From Lachnospira rogosae (GTDB lineage: Bacteria; Bacillota; Clostridia; Lachnospirales; Lachnospiraceae), in assembly GCF_040096455.1 (NCBI RefSeq), contig NZ_JBBMER010000003.1, positions 124,001 through 188,000 on the forward strand: a stretch of 64,000 bases of DNA, read 5' to 3'. Each line of letters starts with the position of its first letter. Within the stretch, counting starts at the first letter, position 1. The notes below the pieces were generated by a model, which was given only the letters and a program-made list of their open reading frames with translations, was not told where the DNA came from and searched no databases. The translations under genes were made by a program, and so were the position numbers. Below, piece after piece: positions 1 through 7,892 of this stretch.

Positions 1-2
1 TA

Positions 3-641
3 AAATGGATATATATAATCACAGGAACATTTCTTATGGCAATTGCATATAAAAGTATATATGATTCTGCCGGAATGGTTACAGGCGGAATATCAGGAAT
101 AAGTATCATAATAAGAAGATTGTCATTAATTGCAAAGGAAAGCTGGAAGTCGGGGTGGTTTCCGCAATCTGGCATACCGATATGGTTCACTAATATTATT
201 CTTGATATTCCTTTATTCATATGGGCATACTGCAAAAAAGGCATAGATTATATTAAAGATACGCTTGCTGCTGATGCACTGCTTACATTTTTTATGGCAG
301 TACTTCCAGCAGATACAATAGTAGATGTAAGTTATTTAAAGACTGCCATAATTGGAGGCATAATGGCAGGTGTTGGTATTGGAATGGTATTAAGGACTGA
401 GATTACGACGGGGGGAACGGATCTGCTGGCGGGTCTGATTGTTGAAAGAAGCAGATATTTAAGTGTGGTTGTAATTATGAATATAATTGATGCTCTTATA
501 ATAATAGCAGGGGCGTTTGTATTTGGAATAAGGGTTACGATGTATGCAATTCTGGCGATTGTTATAACAACTTTTATAGCTGAATTTATTATAAGATGGC
601 ATATGAAAGTTAAGAGTTTTGGTGATGTTAGTGAAGATTGA
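3..641 (+). CDS. YitT-family membrane protein, 5' partial
   Basis: The reading frame is already open at base 3 and runs through the internal ATG at 36, so the gene begins upstream of the window. The N-terminal stretch ITGTFLMAIA...YDSAGMVTGG...SGI is typical of YitT (DUF161) membrane proteins. About five hydrophobic segments can be seen, ending in a short basic tail (HMKVKSFGD) at the stop. Most YitT proteins continue with a cytosolic DUF2179 domain of about 80-100 residues, which is absent here. The role of the family is poorly defined. A hairpin without a T-run (TTGGCT/AGCCAA, 715-739) lies downstream. Family call good, function unknown. Confidence 0.8.
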   Translation, partial: KWIYIITGTFLMAIAYKSIYDSAGMVTGGISGISIIIRRLSLIAKESWKSGWFPQSGIPIWFTNIILDIPLFIWAYCKKGIDYIKDTLAADALLTFFMAVLPADTIVDVSYLKTAIIGGIMAGVGIGMVLRTEITTGGTDLLAGLIVERSRYLSVVVIMNIIDALIIIAGAFVFGIRVTMYAILAIVITTFIAEFIIRWHMKVKSFGDVSED

Positions 642-771
642 TTGAGTAAATTTGTGCAAAATACACATCAATTTAATAATTATGGTAAAAGTGATAAAAA
701 AGCAACTGCGATATTTGGCTAATTACCATATAGCCAAGGACAGGCATTTAGTGTAGAATAAGCAGTATCAG

Positions 772-795
772 AAAGCGTGCATACGCTTTTTATAT
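772..795 (+). terminator. Short hairpin with T-rich tail before msmK-type gene
   Basis: AAAGCGT and ACGCTTT flank a GCAT loop and are followed by TTTTATATTTTA. The hairpin sits directly in front of the ribosome binding site at 800-808. It could terminate transcription from upstream or act as a 5' leader structure of the ABC ATPase gene. The stem is short, so the call is tentative. Confidence 0.4.
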
Positions 796-814
796 TTTAG
801 GAGGAAAGTTTTCA

Positions 815-1930
815 ATGGCAAGTTTATCACTTAAAAATGTTTGTAAAGTATATCCTAACGGCTTTGTAGCTGTTAAAGATTTCAACCTTGAAATCGCAGA
901 TCAGGAATTTATTATCTTCGTAGGACCATCTGGTTGTGGTAAGTCTACAACTCTTCGTATGATCGCTGGTCTTGAAGAAATCAGTTCTGGTGAATTATGG
1001 ATCGGAGACAAGCTCGTTAATGATGTAGAGCCTAAGGATAGAGATATCGCTATGGTATTCCAGAATTATGCGTTATATCCACATATGTCAGTATATGACA
1101 ATATGGCATTTGGTCTTAAGTTAAGAAAGGTACCTAAGGATGAAATAGATAAGTCAGTTCATGAAGCTGCTAAGATTCTTGATATCGAGCACTTACTTGA
1201 TCGTAAGCCAAAGGCTCTTTCAGGTGGTCAGAGACAGAGAGTTGCTATGGGACGTGCTATCGTTCGTAGTCCTAAGGTATTCCTTATGGATGAGCCTCTT
1301 TCAAATCTTGATGCTAAGTTAAGAGTTCAGATGCGTGTTGAGATTTCTAAGCTTCATAAGAGATTACAGACAACAATCATCTACGTTACACATGACCAGA
1401 CAGAGGCTATGACACTTGGTACAAGAATCGTAGTTCTTAAGGATGGTATTATACAGCAGGTAGATACACCTCAGAACCTTTACAATACACCTAACAACAT
1501 CTTCGTTGCTGGTTTCATTGGTTCACCTCAGATGAACCTTATTGATGCTACAGTATCTCAGGAAGGTTCACAGGCAGTTCTTAAGATGAGCGAAGAAGTT
1601 ACTATCAAACTTCCAGCTGAAAAGAGCAAGAAGCTTATCGATGAAGGTTATGTTGGAAAGACAGTTGTAGTTGGTATCCGTCCAGAAGACGTTAAAGATG
1701 ATCCAGAATTTATCGCTGCTCATCAGGATACTAAGTTTAAGTCAACAATCAGAGTATATGAATTACTTGGTGCTGAAGTTAACCTTCACTATGAAATCGG
1801 TGATGTTACATGTACAGCTAAGGTTAATCCTAGAACAACAGCTCGTCCAGGTGATGAAGTTGAATTCGCTATGGATGTTGCAAGACTTCATGTATTTGAT
1901 AAGGAAACAGAAATGGTAATTACTCACTAA
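815..1930 (+). CDS. msmK: Sugar ABC transporter ATPase, MsmK/UgpC type
   Basis: This 371-residue cytoplasmic ATPase would energize carbohydrate ABC importers. It has Walker A GPSGCGKST (about 37-45), signature LSGGQ (135-139), Walker B VFLMDE (155-160), a D-loop and a C-terminal TOBE/MalK-like regulatory region (about 240-371). Length and layout match the MsmK/UgpC/MalK family. No permease or binding-protein genes lie nearby, which is usual for a shared multitask ATPase in Firmicutes; serving several importers is inference. AGGAGGAAAG precedes the ATG at good spacing. It appears monocistronic, with a strong terminator at 1988-2029. Codon use favours GTT/CTT/ATC, suggesting high expression. 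Confidence 0.9.
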   Translation: MASLSLKNVCKVYPNGFVAVKDFNLEIADQEFIIFVGPSGCGKSTTLRMIAGLEEISSGELWIGDKLVNDVEPKDRDIAMVFQNYALYPHMSVYDNMAFGLKLRKVPKDEIDKSVHEAAKILDIEHLLDRKPKALSGGQRQRVAMGRAIVRSPKVFLMDEPLSNLDAKLRVQMRVEISKLHKRLQTTIIYVTHDQTEAMTLGTRIVVLKDGIIQQVDTPQNLYNTPNNIFVAGFIGSPQMNLIDATVSQEGSQAVLKMSEEVTIKLPAEKSKKLIDEGYVGKTVVVGIRPEDVKDDPEFIAAHQDTKFKSTIRVYELLGAEVNLHYEIGDVTCTAKVNPRTTARPGDEVEFAMDVARLHVFDKETEMVITH

Positions 1931-1987
1931 TTACTATACATAATTAGATATTTGTATTATTCAAATATAATTATTTTATAAAATTTA

Positions 1988-2029
1988 GAGGAAGTGTATA
2001 ATTTCTATACATTTCCTCTTTTTTTTTTT
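1988..2029 (+). terminator. Rho-independent terminator after msmK-type gene
   Basis: A 13-bp stem (GAGGAAGTGTATA pairing with TATACATTTCCTC, one mismatch/wobble) has a 5-nt loop ATTTC and is followed by about 11 T residues. This is a textbook intrinsic terminator. Confidence 0.93.
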
Positions 2030-2055
2030 GTCATTTTGCTTTACAATGATATAGT
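2028..2055 (+). promoter_or_regulatory. Candidate sigma-A promoter of the cdaR-like gene
   Basis: TTGTCA (2028-2033) and TATAGT (2050-2055) are separated by 16 bp. If real, transcription starts near 2062, after the ATG at 2058. That would rule out the longest reading frame and favour the start at 2091. Confidence 0.5.
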
Positions 2056-2090
2056 AAATGTCAAAAAGATGCGAAGGAATGGAGTATAAT

Positions 2091-3182
2091 ATGATTTCAA
2101 ATCAGATTTTACAGACAACCGTTGATGGGTTAAAAGAAATATCACGAGTTGATTTATGTGTTATTGATGCAGAGGGCAAGGTTGTAGCTAAGACATTTGA
2201 TAATGTTGCTGAATGTACAGCAGATGCACTTGTATTTATAGATTCACCAGCAGATAGTCAGGTGGTTAATGGATATCAGTTCTTTAAGGTTGTTGAAGAT
2301 GGCAATCTTGAGTATATAATATTGGCTAAGGGAACAACTGATGATGTATTTATGTTAGGAAAGCTTGCAGCATTTCAGATACAGAATCTTTTAGTTGCTT
2401 ATAAGGAAAGATTTGATAAGGATAACTTTATAAAGAATCTTCTTCTTGATAATCTTCTAAGGGTTGATATGTATACAAGAGCTGAGAAGCTTCATATTGA
2501 TACGGATGTAAAGAGAGTTGTATATATTATTGAGACTAAGCACGAGAAAGATATTAATGCATTAGAGACAATAAGAACTTTATTTGCTTCAAGAACAAGG
2601 GATTTTATCACAGCAGTTGACGAGAAGAGTATAATACTTGTCAGAGAGGTTAAGAGTAATGAAACTTACGAAGACCTTGATAAGACAGCAGAAGTTATTA
2701 TAGATATGTTAAATACAGAGGCTATGAGTTCTGCTCATATTGCTTATGGTACTATTGTTAATGATATAAGAGAAGTATCACGTTCTTACAAGGAAGCTAA
2801 TATGGCTCTTGATGTAGGCAAGATATTCTATAGTGACAAGAATGTTGTTGCATATAACAGACTTGGTATTGGACGTTTAATATATCAGCTTCCACTTCCA
2901 CTTTGTCAGATGTTCATAAGAGAGATATTTGACGGAAAGTCACCTGATGATTTAGATGAGGAGACATTATCAACAATTAACAAGTTCTTTGATAACAGCC
3001 TTAATGTATCAGAGACATCAAGACAGTTATATATCCACAGAAATACTCTTGTATACAGACTAGATAAGCTTCAGAAGACTACAGGCCTTGATTTGAGAGT
3101 GTTTGATGATGCCATAACATTTAAGATTGCACTTATGGTAGTTAAATATATGAAATATATGGAAAGTAAAGATACATACTAA
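2091..3182 (+). CDS. CdaR/PucR-family transcriptional regulator
   Basis: A 363-residue protein with an N-terminal sugar-diacid-recognition-like segment (about 1-130), a GGDEF-like middle and a C-terminal PucR-type helix-turn-helix (about 300-355: NVSETSRQLYIHRNTLVYRLDKL). This fits CdaR-type regulators, but the ligand cannot be told. The frame is open from 2058. I prefer ATG 2091 because GGAATGGAG lies just upstream and the likely promoter overlaps the earlier ATG. The stop is only 18 bp before ftsE, so the gene may be co-transcribed with ftsEX. That link is unusual enough to note, but regulation of ftsEX by it is unproven. Confidence 0.8.
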   Translation: MISNQILQTTVDGLKEISRVDLCVIDAEGKVVAKTFDNVAECTADALVFIDSPADSQVVNGYQFFKVVEDGNLEYIILAKGTTDDVFMLGKLAAFQIQNLLVAYKERFDKDNFIKNLLLDNLLRVDMYTRAEKLHIDTDVKRVVYIIETKHEKDINALETIRTLFASRTRDFITAVDEKSIILVREVKSNETYEDLDKTAEVIIDMLNTEAMSSAHIAYGTIVNDIREVSRSYKEANMALDVGKIFYSDKNVVAYNRLGIGRLIYQLPLPLCQMFIREIFDGKSPDDLDEETLSTINKFFDNSLNVSETSRQLYIHRNTLVYRLDKLQKTTGLDLRVFDDAITFKIALMVVKYMKYMESKDTY

Positions 3183-3200
3183 TTTGGAGGAATATTAATA

Positions 3201-3887
3201 ATGATTATAATGGAAGATGTTACCAAAACGTATACATCTGGAGTTCCTGCTTTGAACGGAATTAATCTTCACGTTCAGAAAGGAGAATTCGTGTTTATAG
3301 TAGGTAAGAGTGGTTCAGGTAAGTCAACTCTTATAAAGCTTCTTCTTAAGGAACTTGACCCAACATCGGGTAAGATATACGTTAATAAAAAGTACCTTAA
3401 TAAACTTACAAGAAAGAAGTTACCATATCTTAGAAGAGATATCGGTGTTGTATTTCAGGATTTCAGACTTTTACCAGATCGTAATATATACGATAATATT
3501 GCATTTGCACAGAAAGTTGTCGAAGCTCCTAATAAGAAGATTAAGAGCAGGGTTCTTGCTATGCTTTCAATGGTAGGACTTCTTGATAAGTATAAGTCAT
3601 TTCCTAATGAGTTATCAGGTGGTGAACAGCAGAGAGTTGCCATAGCCAGAGCACTGGTTAATAAGCCAGCTATATTATTGTGCGATGAGCCTACAGGTAA
3701 CCTTGACCCAGCTAATTCTAATGAGATTATGAAGATATTAGATCAGGTTAACAAGCAGGGAACAACAGTACTTGTTGTTACTCATAATATGGAGATAGTT
3801 CAGCAGATGAAGAAGAGAACTATTACTATGAGCGAAGGCAAGATTATCAGTGATTTGGAAAAAGGTGGTTATTTCTATGAAGATTAG
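3201..3887 (+). CDS. ftsE: Cell division ATP-binding protein FtsE
   Basis: FtsE is the cytoplasmic ATPase of the FtsEX complex, which transmits ATP-driven conformational change to periplasmic or extracellular peptidoglycan hydrolases at the septum. The 228-residue protein has Walker A GKSGSGKST (35-43), signature LSGGE (138-142) and Walker B ILLCDE (158-163), plus the FtsE-typical region VGKSGSGKSTLIK and LPDRNIYDN. Length fits the family. TTTGGAGG lies 10 bp before ATG 3201; ATG 3210 is an alternative. The 3' end overlaps ftsX by 11 bp, implying translational coupling. Confidence 0.95.
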   Translation: MIIMEDVTKTYTSGVPALNGINLHVQKGEFVFIVGKSGSGKSTLIKLLLKELDPTSGKIYVNKKYLNKLTRKKLPYLRRDIGVVFQDFRLLPDRNIYDNIAFAQKVVEAPNKKIKSRVLAMLSMVGLLDKYKSFPNELSGGEQQRVAIARALVNKPAILLCDEPTGNLDPANSNEIMKILDQVNKQGTTVLVVTHNMEIVQQMKKRTITMSEGKIISDLEKGGYFYED

Positions 3888-4785
3888 ATCGTTATTTTAT
3901 CATATTAAAGACGGATTAAAGAACATCTATCGTAATAGATTGTTCTCTCTTGCGTCTATAGCAACAATTACAGCGTGTATATTCCTTTTTGGTGTATTCT
4001 ATGCACTTGTATCCAATTTTCAGTATATGATTCATAAGGCTGAGAATGAAGTATGTGTAACAGTATTTTTCGATGAAGGACTTACAGACGCAGATATTAA
4101 GAAGCTTGGCGATACGATAAGCCAGCGTAATGAAGTGTCAAGAATTCATTATACATCAGCTGATGAAGCGTGGGAGAATTACAAGGCTGAGTATTTTAAA
4201 GATTACCCAGAACTTGCAGAGGGTTTCAAGGATGATAATCCTCTTGCTAATTCTTCATCATATGAGATATATCTTAATGAAGCTTCAAGTCAGGCTACAC
4301 TTGTAACATACCTTGAAAATCTTGATGGTATAAGACAGGTTAACCGTTCAGAGGCAACAGCAAGTGGACTTGCTAGTGCCGCAAGACTTGTTAGTTACAT
4401 AACAATAGCAATTATAGTTATTCTTCTTGCAGTATCTATATTCCTTATTACTAACACAATTGTAATAGGTATTACTGTCCGTAAAGAAGAGATTTCTATT
4501 ATGAAGTATATAGGTGCTACAGATGCGTTTGTTAATGCACCATTTTTCGTAGAAGGTATTGTAATTGGACTTGTTGGTTCAATTATTCCAATAGTTATTC
4601 TTAGATTTGTATATGAGAATATTATTAATTTTGTTATGAATAAGTTCTCGATACTTCAGAACATTCTTGCGTTTATGCCGGTTAATGATGTATTCAGAAT
4701 ACTGGTTCCAGTAGGAATTCTTCTTGGTATCGGAATAGGTGCATTAGGAAGCTTCTTTGCCGTAAGAAAGCATGCTAATGTATAG
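3877..4785 (+). CDS. ftsX: Cell division permease FtsX
   Basis: A 302-residue FtsX: short cytoplasmic N-terminus (KIRSLFYHIKDGLKNIYRNR), first membrane segment at about 22-45, large extracellular loop (about 50-170) that in this family contacts hydrolase coiled coils, and three C-terminal membrane segments (about 175-300). The frame is open from 3850, but ATG 3877 has AAAGGTGG upstream and gives the family's normal N-terminus. It overlaps ftsE by 11 bp. The adjacent coiled-coil M23 protein is the expected partner (compare EnvC, PcsB and CwlO in other bacteria). Confidence 0.95.
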   Translation: MKIRSLFYHIKDGLKNIYRNRLFSLASIATITACIFLFGVFYALVSNFQYMIHKAENEVCVTVFFDEGLTDADIKKLGDTISQRNEVSRIHYTSADEAWENYKAEYFKDYPELAEGFKDDNPLANSSSYEIYLNEASSQATLVTYLENLDGIRQVNRSEATASGLASAARLVSYITIAIIVILLAVSIFLITNTIVIGITVRKEEISIMKYIGATDAFVNAPFFVEGIVIGLVGSIIPIVILRFVYENIINFVMNKFSILQNILAFMPVNDVFRILVPVGILLGIGIGALGSFFAVRKHANV

Positions 4786-4804
4786 CAGATAATATTAGCC
4801 AGAC

Positions 4805-4890
4805 ATAGGACTGCTACATTGAATTATATGATTATGTATTATATATGAAGATTATATTATGTGATTGTATATGATATGTGGAAGTCCTAT
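4805..4890 (+). other. Long-range inverted repeat between ftsX and the M23 gene
   Basis: ATAGGACT (4805-4812) is perfectly complementary to AGTCCTAT (4883-4890), with an adjacent ACAT/ATGT pair and an AT-rich intervening loop of about 65 nt. It is followed by an A-rich rather than T-rich stretch, so termination on this strand is not obvious. It may be an mRNA processing or attenuation structure. Confidence 0.35.
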
Positions 4891-4991
4891 TTAAAAATAA
4901 AAATGGTATCCTACAGTATAGATTGTTATGCTATTGTTAAGCGGCTGTTTGTATGCATTTTATAAATGGTTTGGCTGAATGGAGGAGTTGT

Positions 4992-6185
4992 ATGAGGAGA
5001 GCATTAGCAAAAAGGCTTATTCCATTGTTGATTGTACTTGTGCTTGTAATACCATATTTTGCAGTGTCATATTATGATGTATATGGAGATGATAAGCAGA
5101 ATCTCAATGATGCTAACAGCAAGAAAAAAGATTTGCAGAGCCAGTATGAACAGACAGAGAAAATAATTGAAGACTTAAAGGCACAGAACGATGATATGAT
5201 AGCTTATATTGCCCAGCTTGATGCACAGATGTCCAGTGTTGATGGCGAGCTTAATGAGGTTAATGAGCAGGTTGAGCAGATAGAGGCTGAGATAGCGGAT
5301 ACAGAAGAAAAGCTTGCACAGGCAGAGATAGAGGCAGAAGAACAGTATAGTTCAATGAAGCTTAGAATTCAGTTTATGTATGAACATAATGATGAAACAT
5401 ATTTTGCATTGCTTATGAATTCCCAGAGTATGGGTGATATGCTTAATAAGGCGGAATATATTACAAAAATCTCACAGTATGACAGGGAAATGCTTGAAAA
5501 ATATAATGCTACTGTTACTTATATAACTGTCGCCAAAGCACAGTTAGAAACGGACAGGGAGACACTTGTAACCAAGCAGGAGGAGCTTGAAGATAAGAGA
5601 GCTTCACTTTCACTGCTTGAGTCAACCAAGAAGAGTGAAATGGCTTCATTACAGAAGAATAAGCAGCAGCAGGAGAATTATAAAGCTAAGATAGAAGCTG
5701 ATATAAAGGCTCAGGACGAATATATTGCCAAGATAGAGGCAGAGATTAAGGCCAAGGAGAATAGTGGAAGTGCCAATGTTGTAAAATATGATGGTGGAAA
5801 GTTCAAGTGGCCTACAGAGTCAACAAGGATAACCTCACCTTATGGTGATACAGAGGGCAGAAGCTCTCCGCATAAGGGAATTGATATCGGTGCACTTAAC
5901 AGAGGCGTTGCGGGTGATGCTATATATGCGGCGTATGATGGTGATGTGGTAATTGCGACATTTAGTTCATCAGCGGGTAATTATATTATGATTAATCATG
6001 GTGGTGGATTGTATACAAGATATCTGCATGCTTCAAAGCTTCTTGTCAGTGCAGGAACACATGTAACTAAGGGACAGAAGATAGCACTTATGGGAACAAC
6101 TGGTGATTCTGACGGAGTTCATCTACATTTTGATGTAAGATATAACGGAAGTTATGTTTCACCTTGGAACTACTTAAGCAAATAA
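4992..6185 (+). CDS. Coiled-coil M23 peptidoglycan hydrolase, EnvC/NlpD-like
   Basis: A 397-residue secreted or membrane-tethered protein with a basic N-terminus and hydrophobic segment (about 7-26), a long coiled coil (about 35-260, rich in E/K/Q/A heptads) and a C-terminal LytM/M23 domain (about 275-397). The M23 zinc motifs are present: HxxxD as HKGIDIG and HxH as HLHFDV (about 377-379). All metal ligands seem intact, so it could cut peptide cross-bridges itself rather than act only as an activator. The start at 4992 is chosen over 4953 because GGAGGAG sits at correct spacing. Its place behind ftsEX suggests FtsEX controls it. Confidence 0.9.
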   Translation: MRRALAKRLIPLLIVLVLVIPYFAVSYYDVYGDDKQNLNDANSKKKDLQSQYEQTEKIIEDLKAQNDDMIAYIAQLDAQMSSVDGELNEVNEQVEQIEAEIADTEEKLAQAEIEAEEQYSSMKLRIQFMYEHNDETYFALLMNSQSMGDMLNKAEYITKISQYDREMLEKYNATVTYITVAKAQLETDRETLVTKQEELEDKRASLSLLESTKKSEMASLQKNKQQQENYKAKIEADIKAQDEYIAKIEAEIKAKENSGSANVVKYDGGKFKWPTESTRITSPYGDTEGRSSPHKGIDIGALNRGVAGDAIYAAYDGDVVIATFSSSAGNYIMINHGGGLYTRYLHASKLLVSAGTHVTKGQKIALMGTTGDSDGVHLHFDVRYNGSYVSPWNYLSK

Positions 6186-6214
6186 AAATTTAATAAATGC
6201 AGAGGCATATAGGT

Positions 6215-7651
6215 ATGGACAATCAAAATAACAACATTTATTCAAATGATAATGTCAATAGTGATGATTTTAATGCTGGTGATAACATTAATGCAATTAA
6301 TAATGTTAATGCAGATAATGACATCAATGCCGGTAACAGAATTAATAATAGTGCTTCGGATAATCGTGGAAATATTGGTGATTTGTATGGAATGAATGAT
6401 TTAAGAAGAAATGCACAGCCGCCAAGAAAGAAGAAATCACAAGGCTTTGCAAGCGGAATGATTATCGGTGCTGTATCAGCATTTATGGCTGTTATACTTC
6501 TAATATTAAGTGTGGCAGCAGTGTGTATAGCCAAAGGCTACATTCATATAGGTGTTAATGGAGATGTATATATACAATCTGATGCAGTCACAGATTCAGA
6601 CGGAATTGGAAGTGAGGTAGAAGGCAAGCTTAATGCAATTGATTCTGTGCTTGAATCCTTTTATTTTGGTGATGTAGATGATGAAACCGCCAAAGATAAC
6701 ATTTACAAGGCGTATCTTAGTTCATATGGTGACAAGTATACCATGTATTATACAGCGGATGAATATAAAGCCTTAAAGGAGTCAACAAATGGCAAGTTCT
6801 ATGGCATAGGAGCAGTCTGCCAGCTTAGCGGTGAAGGTGGTGTTCTTCTTGTAGATGTATATGATAATGGGGCAGGTTATCAGGCTGGACTCAGGAGTGG
6901 CGACAGGGTTGTAAATGTTGATGGCAGGGACATAACAGATATGGAGCTTTCATCAGCCGTTGCACTTATTAAAGGCGACAAGGGTACATCTGTCACGCTG
7001 GAGGTCATTCGTGGAACTGAGCGACTGACATTTTCTGCGGTAAGAGATGCTGTTGAAGCAAAGACAGTGTCATATACACTTCTTGATAATAATATAGGTT
7101 ATCTTTCGATATCACAGTTTGAGGAGGTAACAACAAAGCAGTTCAAGGCGGCTGTTGAAGATTTGCAGTCACAGGGTATGAAAGGACTTGTAATTGATAT
7201 AAGAAACAATCCAGGTGGATTGCTTGATACGGTTGTAGGTATGCTTAAATATATGCTTCCTGACGGACTTATTGTGTATACAGAGGATAAGCAGGGCAAT
7301 AGAAAAGAGTATAAAGGTCAGGATAATGATGAGTTCAATCTGCCACTGGCAGTCATTGTAAATGGCAATAGTGCCAGTGCCTCAGAGATATTTGCAGGTG
7401 CTATACAGGATTATGGCAAAGGAACGATAATTGGAACCCAGACATATGGCAAAGGAATTGTGCAGACAGTTAAACCACTTACAGATGGAAGTGCAATAAA
7501 GTTCACAATTGCCAAGTATTTTACACCAAAGGGTCAGGATATACACGGAAAAGGTGTTACTCCGGATATGGTAGTGGAATATGATACTGATGCAGATGTT
7601 GATACCCAGCTTGATGCGGCAATTAAGAATGTGGAAGCACAGATTAATTAA
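6215..7651 (+). CDS. S41 C-terminal processing protease (CtpA-like), membrane-anchored
   Basis: A 478-residue serine protease with a strikingly Asn/Asp-rich low-complexity N-terminus (about 1-60), a basic patch PPRKKK, one membrane segment (about 78-103), a PDZ domain (about 190-260) and the S41 domain. The active-site region NGNSASASEIFAGAIQ carries the nucleophilic Ser, and the Lys lies in TYGKG (Ser/Lys dyad of the CtpA family). The ATG at 6197 is possible, but 6215 has AGAGG and AGG upstream. The gene follows the M23 hydrolase by about 30 bp, so it is probably in the same operon. S41 proteases commonly control cell-wall hydrolase levels; this is inferred here from position. Confidence 0.9.
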   Translation: MDNQNNNIYSNDNVNSDDFNAGDNINAINNVNADNDINAGNRINNSASDNRGNIGDLYGMNDLRRNAQPPRKKKSQGFASGMIIGAVSAFMAVILLILSVAAVCIAKGYIHIGVNGDVYIQSDAVTDSDGIGSEVEGKLNAIDSVLESFYFGDVDDETAKDNIYKAYLSSYGDKYTMYYTADEYKALKESTNGKFYGIGAVCQLSGEGGVLLVDVYDNGAGYQAGLRSGDRVVNVDGRDITDMELSSAVALIKGDKGTSVTLEVIRGTERLTFSAVRDAVEAKTVSYTLLDNNIGYLSISQFEEVTTKQFKAAVEDLQSQGMKGLVIDIRNNPGGLLDTVVGMLKYMLPDGLIVYTEDKQGNRKEYKGQDNDEFNLPLAVIVNGNSASASEIFAGAIQDYGKGTIIGTQTYGKGIVQTVKPLTDGSAIKFTIAKYFTPKGQDIHGKGVTPDMVVEYDTDADVDTQLDAAIKNVEAQIN

Positions 7652-7687
7652 ATATATGCAAATGGAAAATATATAAATTACAGTAAG

Positions 7688-7756
7688 CCTGATGGCTGAT
7701 ATGCAGATTGGCAGTTTGTTGAAATCTGTTGTGTATCAGCAGTCAGGTGATTTTTG
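7688..7756 (+). terminator. Imperfect hairpin terminator after the S41 gene
   Basis: CCTGATGGCTGATA (7688-7701) pairs with TATCAGCAGTCAGG (7734-7747) with one internal mismatch region. It is followed by TGATTTTTG. The loop is 32 nt, so termination is likely but not textbook. Confidence 0.55.
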
Positions 7757-7766
7757 TTATAAAATG

Positions 7767-7778
7767 AAACAAATGTTC
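7767..7778 (+). promoter_or_regulatory. Candidate LexA (SOS) box upstream of uvrB
   Basis: AAACAAATGTTC matches 10 of 12 positions of the Firmicute LexA consensus GAACATATGTTC. It lies about 115 bp before the uvrB start. A possible -35 (TTGATA, 7784-7789) follows directly. SOS control of uvrBA is well established in Bacillus-type bacteria; here it is inferred from the motif. Confidence 0.55.
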
Positions 7779-7892
7779 TGTTTTTGATAGACAAAGGCAT
7801 TTATTTGTAGTAAAATCAATATATAAGGTAAATACTATTAAATAATATTGTTGTTGACTATTTTACTATAGATTAACGAAGGGAGAATTGTT

